DNA of 64,000 nucleotides from Rhynchopus euleeides (Eukaryota > Euglenozoa > Diplonemea > Diplonemida > Diplonemidae), in contig OY723298.1 of NCBI GenBank assembly GCA_963210315.1, positions 310,001 to 374,000 on the forward strand, read 5' to 3'. Below are positions 60,932 through 64,000 of the stretch, one piece after another. Under the pieces are notes generated by a model. The model was not told the DNA's origin, did no database searches, and was given only the letters and a program-made list of their open reading frames with translations. How positions within the stretch are numbered: position 1 is the first letter of the stretch; each line of letters begins with the position of its first letter. A program made the position numbers and the translations under genes.

Positions 60932-62743
60932 CTAGTGGGCGGGCACCAGGGCACAGGTGGTGCAGCGCCCGGTGGGCGGCGACTTGGGCGGCAGCGGCGG
61001 GCACCATGTGGACCGGCAGGTGCCACCCTGCCAGTAGCATTCGCTGTGGCCGGTGCAGAGGGGTTCCGAGCCGAGCCCGTCGCAGTCTACAGCGCCCTGC
61101 CGCACGAACACACCTGTGTGGGTGAGGGGCAGAGTCGTCGCGGGCAGGTCGAACGACTGGCCCTGCGGCACGACCTTGCGGAACGCCACCATCTCGTGGA
61201 CGTGTCTGCCGAGCAGGAGCAGAGGGGCACACGACCCGGCAGACCACCCAGCAGCAGGCAGCGTAGTCGGGAAGCCTCCGTTGGTCATCTGCGAGCACGG
61301 GGGGCAGTGGTAGACAGCGACGACCACCTCGCACCCACGCCCGTCGCAGCTCTGGGGGCAGTCCACGCGCAGCACAGAGCCCTCAGGGATGGCGGGGTCC
61401 TGCTGCGGGAACAACGCCTGCACGCCCTCCAGCTTGTATGACCAGGGGAAGGACTGCAGCGTCACCTTGTCCCCCCCGATCCGCCACGCCTGCATCCCTT
61501 CGGTGACGGGCGATGCGGCAAGCTTGTTGTCCTCGGCGTACCACATGGCGCGCACAGCCACGGACTCCTGCTGACCGTATGCAGGGGGTGGGCATGGCAC
61601 TGGTGTCGTGGGCACAGGGGCCTGCGGCGGGAAAGGCGTCGAAGCAGGGGTGGGTGCCGGAGTGGGCAGGGGTGTGGGCACAGGTGTGGAAGGGGGCTGC
61701 GTGGGGTACGTCGGCACAGGTGTCGGCTGCCCGCCAGACCCGCTCTCTGAGTCGCTCCCGCTGCTGTTCGAGTCGCTGTTCGAGTGGCTGCTCGAGTCCG
61801 AATGGCTGCTGGAGTCGCTGTTCGAGCGGCTGCTCGAGTCGCCGTTGGAATGGCTGTTCGAGTCCGAATGGCTGCTGGAGTCGCTGTCCGAGTGGCTGCT
61901 CGAGTCGCTGTTCGAGTGGCTACTGGAGTCCGAGTGGCTGCTCGAGTCGCCGTTGGAATGGCTGCTCGAGTCCGAATGGCTACTGGAGTCCGAATGGCTG
62001 CTGGAGTCGCTGTTCGAGTGGCTATTCGAATCCGAGTGGCTACTGGAGTCCGAGTGGCTGCTCGAGTCTCCGTTGGAATGGCTGCTGGAGTCCGAATGGC
62101 TGCTGGAGTCGCTGTTCGAGCGGCTGCTCGAGTCGCCGTTGGAATGGCTGCTCGAGTCCGAATGGCTGCTGGATTCGCTGTTCGAGTGGCTACTGGAGTC
62201 CGAATGGCTGCTGGAGTCGCTGTTCGAGTGGCTATTCGAATCCGAGTGGCTACTGGAGTCCGAGTGGCTGCTCGAGTCTCCGTTGGAATGGCTGCTGGAG
62301 TCCGAATGGCTGCTGGAGTCGCTGTTCGAGCGGCTGCTCGAGTCGCCGTTGGAATGGCTGCTCGAGTCCGAATGGCTGCTGGATTCGCTGTTCGAGTGGC
62401 TACTCGAATCCGAGTGGCTGCTCGAGTCTCCGTTGGAATGGCTGCTGGAGTCGCTGTTCGAGCGGCTGCTCGAGTCCGAATGGCTGCTGGAGTCGCTGTT
62501 CGAGTGGCTACTCGAATCCGAGTGGCTGCTGGAGTCCGAGTGGCTGCTCGAGTCGCTGTTCGAGTGCCTACTCGAGTCCGAATGGCTGCTGGAACCGGAG
62601 CTGGAGCTCGAGTCACTCCCACTCCCGCAACCGCTGCCGGAAGGTCGGCGATGCTTACCGCCCCCTCGGCCCTTGCCCTCGGCCACAGAAACCTGGAAGG
62701 TGGCTGCGCATACCAGCATCAATAGCACCATACGCACCGACAT
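60932..62743 (-). CDS. Secreted Ser/His/Asp/Asn-repeat protein with cysteine-rich C-terminus (603 aa)
   Basis: ATG 62743 gives MSVRMVLLMLVCAATFQVSV, a signal peptide, then a basic GKGRGGGKHRRPSG stretch. Residues about 45-335 are a tandem array of SSSHSDS/SSSHSNSD hexa- to octapeptides, with occasional SSSHSNGDS and SSRSNSDS variants; the DNA array also opens a false LLESEW-type frame on the other strand. A Pro/Thr linker (PTPVPTYPTQPPSTPVPTPL) follows. The last about 210 residues form a Cys-rich domain with VDCPQSCDGRGCEVVVAVYH, CPPCS, and CTGHSECYWQGGTC. Likely an extracellular or surface protein; a Ser/His/Asp-rich array could bind metal ions or be heavily glycosylated or phosphorylated (inference). 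It shares the signal peptide, Pro/Thr-linker and Cys-module design of the 8.2-15.8 kb protein. Confidence 0.85.
   Translation of the reverse strand: MSVRMVLLMLVCAATFQVSVAEGKGRGGGKHRRPSGSGCGSGSDSSSSSGSSSHSDSSRHSNSDSSSHSDSSSHSDSSSHSNSDSSSHSDSSSRSNSDSSSHSNGDSSSHSDSSSHSNSESSSHSDSSSHSNGDSSSRSNSDSSSHSDSSSHSNGDSSSHSDSSSHSDSNSHSNSDSSSHSDSSSHSNSESSSHSDSSSHSNGDSSSRSNSDSSSHSDSSSHSNGDSSSHSDSSSHSDSNSHSNSDSSSHSDSSSHSDSSSHSNGDSSSHSDSSSHSNSDSSSHSDSDSSSHSDSNSHSNGDSSSRSNSDSSSHSDSSSHSNSDSNSSGSDSESGSGGQPTPVPTYPTQPPSTPVPTPLPTPAPTPASTPFPPQAPVPTTPVPCPPPAYGQQESVAVRAMWYAEDNKLAASPVTEGMQAWRIGGDKVTLQSFPWSYKLEGVQALFPQQDPAIPEGSVLRVDCPQSCDGRGCEVVVAVYHCPPCSQMTNGGFPTTLPAAGWSAGSCAPLLLLGRHVHEMVAFRKVVPQGQSFDLPATTLPLTHTGVFVRQGAVDCDGLGSEPLCTGHSECYWQGGTCRSTWCPPLPPKSPPTGRCTTCALVPAH
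61750..62620. repeat. In-frame coding minisatellite of the Ser/His/Asp array
   Basis: 18-bp-based units of the form TGGCTGCTCGAGTCSSWGTTC (written on the plus strand) repeated with higher-order periodicity: a block of roughly 240 bp at about 61,980-62,220 recurs at about 62,220-62,400 with only point differences. The array stays in frame throughout, consistent with selection on the protein. Confidence 0.85.
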
Positions 62744-63040
62744 TGTTGATGCGTGTCTGATGTATCAAGGATAACCCTGTGCGTGGCCGGTGCGAGTGTC
62801 TGATCCCCCCCCAAAAAAATGCAAACACACCCCGCCCCACCCCCACACCCTGCGCCTCTGTGACTGACTGCTCCTCCTACACATCCTTCCAACACTCGGC
62901 CGCAACCTGCCTCCAGGACACACCCACACTCCGCCCCAACACAACCCATATTCAACACCCCTCGGCCACCCCGCCGCCTTGCGTCAGCAGACCAGGCGGT
63001 TGCCGCAGTGGACGCGGTGCTGCGACACGCCAAGACCCCC
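62744..63040. other. Short intergenic spacer
   Basis: 297 bp between the PPR stop and the next minus-strand start. Contains a CCCCCCCCAAAAAAATGC stretch and C-rich sequence on the plus strand; no gene. Confidence 0.4.
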
Positions 63041-64000
63041 CTACACGTCTAGCTGCGATCGCGCCTGGCGAAACCGCTGCGAGGGGAGTATCCCCTTTTC
63101 CATCAGAAGCTGCACGAGCCATGCCCCGCCCTCCCTGTCCCCGACAGCTGCGTACACCTCCATCAGCGACGAGAAGAGGCTTTTGGACACGACGAGCCCC
63201 AAGCGATCCGCCTCTTTGAATGCATCCGTGGCCCACGTTGTGAACTCATCTCCCGGCTCCTCTGCACGGTCGAGGCAGGCTCTGATGAATACATCGAATG
63301 CCAACGCTGGCGGAGGGACACCCTTCTCATAGTAGCGGCGCAACCCGCCCGCCACATCACGGAACTCCCCTGCATTCTTCGACGCGAGCATCAAACTCGG
63401 TAGGTACGGCTCTCCCTGAGGGTCCTGAACAGCCGCATCCGCCACCCGCTCTACCATGTGAGGCTGGCCAAGCCGTGCGTAGGCACCAGCCGCCGCCAGC
63501 ATGGTGACGTGCGAAGGGGCACCAAAGGCCACGTGGTGCCGCCACACCATGTCGGCCTCCCCCACCGATGTGGAGGCGCGGAACGCCTGGTCCACCATGC
63601 GCATCGTTTCCAGAACCTCGCCCTGCGGGGTGCTCGCGCCAAGGCCTGGGGTGTCATCCAGGGTGGAATAGGTTGCCTTTGAAGCAGCGGCCTCGCCCGC
63701 GGTGGTGACGGTGAGGAAGTATGCGAACGCGTGCTCCCGCCGGTTGACATCCACGAGGGATTTCATGACGATGGCGTGGTGTGACCCCGTGATGGGAATG
63801 CCCGTTTCGGCCATCTTGTCGAGGAGTTCTGCCTGTTCGGAAGCCATGCTCACCCCACGGCTGTACTGCACATTTCCCAGGAGGAGCAGCAAGGAGGCAT
63901 AGCTGCGCCCGTCGTAGGCGATTTTCCGAGAGAGGAACTCGCGTCTCACCGCCTGTGCCAGCCTGACCAGGCGGTGGACAGCTGCGTAGTTCAGAGCGAT
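63041..64000 (-). CDS. Pentatricopeptide-repeat (PPR) protein, C-terminal part (5' end beyond the window)
   Basis: The minus-strand frame is open to the window edge (IALNYAAVHRLVRLAQAVRR at the edge), so the start codon lies outside; a GTG at 63949 is not convincing. The 320 visible residues are helical with roughly 35-residue periodicity typical of PPR pairs: DGRSYASLLLLLGN, TGSHHAIVMKSLVDVNRREH, PSHVTMLAAAGAYARLGQPH, ALAFDVFIRACLD and SKSLFSSLMEVYAAVGDREG, ending MEKGILPSQRFRQ. PPR proteins bind RNA, usually in mitochondria or plastids, and are abundant in euglenozoans (family knowledge). The degenerate repeats make target prediction impossible from this part. It is 297 bp upstream of the Ser/His/Asp-repeat gene on the same strand. 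Confidence 0.82.
   Translation of the reverse strand: MALNYAAVHRLVRLAQAVRREFLSRKIAYDGRSYASLLLLLGNVQYSRGVSMASEQAELLDKMAETGIPITGSHHAIVMKSLVDVNRREHAFAYFLTVTTAGEAAASKATYSTLDDTPGLGASTPQGEVLETMRMVDQAFRASTSVGEADMVWRHHVAFGAPSHVTMLAAAGAYARLGQPHMVERVADAAVQDPQGEPYLPSLMLASKNAGEFRDVAGGLRRYYEKGVPPPALAFDVFIRACLDRAEEPGDEFTTWATDAFKEADRLGLVVSKSLFSSLMEVYAAVGDREGGAWLVQLLMEKGILPSQRFRQARSQLDV

Noticed and set aside
61608..62774. Plus-strand frame made of LLESEWLLESLFE-type repeats
   Set aside because: Antisense reading of the Ser/His/Asp coding minisatellite; the minus frame has the signal peptide and Cys-rich domain.

Overview
This window reads as a nuclear scaffold from a GC-rich, transposon-saturated microbial eukaryote. 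I infer a euglenozoan, most likely diplonemid-like. The reasons are a divergent but recognisable histone H4/H3 pair (the H3 carries the APFQRLVREV core seen in trypanosomatid H3), long uninterrupted reading frames with no sign of introns, a pentatricopeptide-repeat protein, large secreted repeat proteins, and the fact that every host-like gene lies on the minus strand, as in the one-directional gene clusters of Euglenozoa. The taxonomic call is inference; the gene calls do not depend on it.

Layout. Bases 1-16,000 hold host genes read right to left: the start of histone H4 (running off the window), histone H3, an inosine/uridine-preferring nucleoside hydrolase, and a 7.6-kb gene for a secreted cysteine-rich repeat protein. 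Two transposons lie between the last two genes: a 525-bp MITE and a 2.9-kb nested foldback element with a 9-bp target duplication. From 18.2 to 59 kb the window is mostly nested mobile DNA interrupted by two probable host genes: a small protein with a possible ubiquitin-like N-terminus at 33.6 kb and a 1,188-residue low-complexity protein at 49.4-52.9 kb. After a 200-base assembly gap, two more minus-strand genes close the window: a secreted Ser/His/Asp-repeat protein and a PPR protein that runs off the right edge.

Mobile DNA. The key element is an unassigned two-gene transposon present twice. It has GGTGCCCCTGA terminal inverted repeats, a 7-bp target duplication, and an identical direct-orientation block inside its otherwise inverted ends. 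Copy 1 (18.35-22.10 kb) has both genes open and sits inside a hAT remnant (8-bp duplication CCGGGGAA, CAGRGG ends, hAT dimerisation motif). Copy 2 (44.16-47.62 kb) has lost 283 bp of its first gene and sits inside a piggyBac relic (TTAA target, CCCTTTACAG ends, transposase N-terminal fragment). A second theme is a large set of inverted-repeat elements that duplicate TA, many inserted in CCCCTAGGGG-like sites and packed end to end so that neighbours share one TA (35.4-38.4, 39.4-43.1 and 54.0-56.3 kb). Several of these, with different ends, share the same internal module. There are also a truncated retrotransposon reverse transcriptase with a restriction-like C-terminal region, a 29-copy 41-bp minisatellite, a perfect 658-bp tandem duplication, and a zinc-finger-encoding transposon broken by another element.

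How it fits together. The minus-strand genes look like members of one polycistronic array into which tens of kilobases of transposons have inserted. The transposons form at least three insertion layers, so their relative ages can be read from the nesting.
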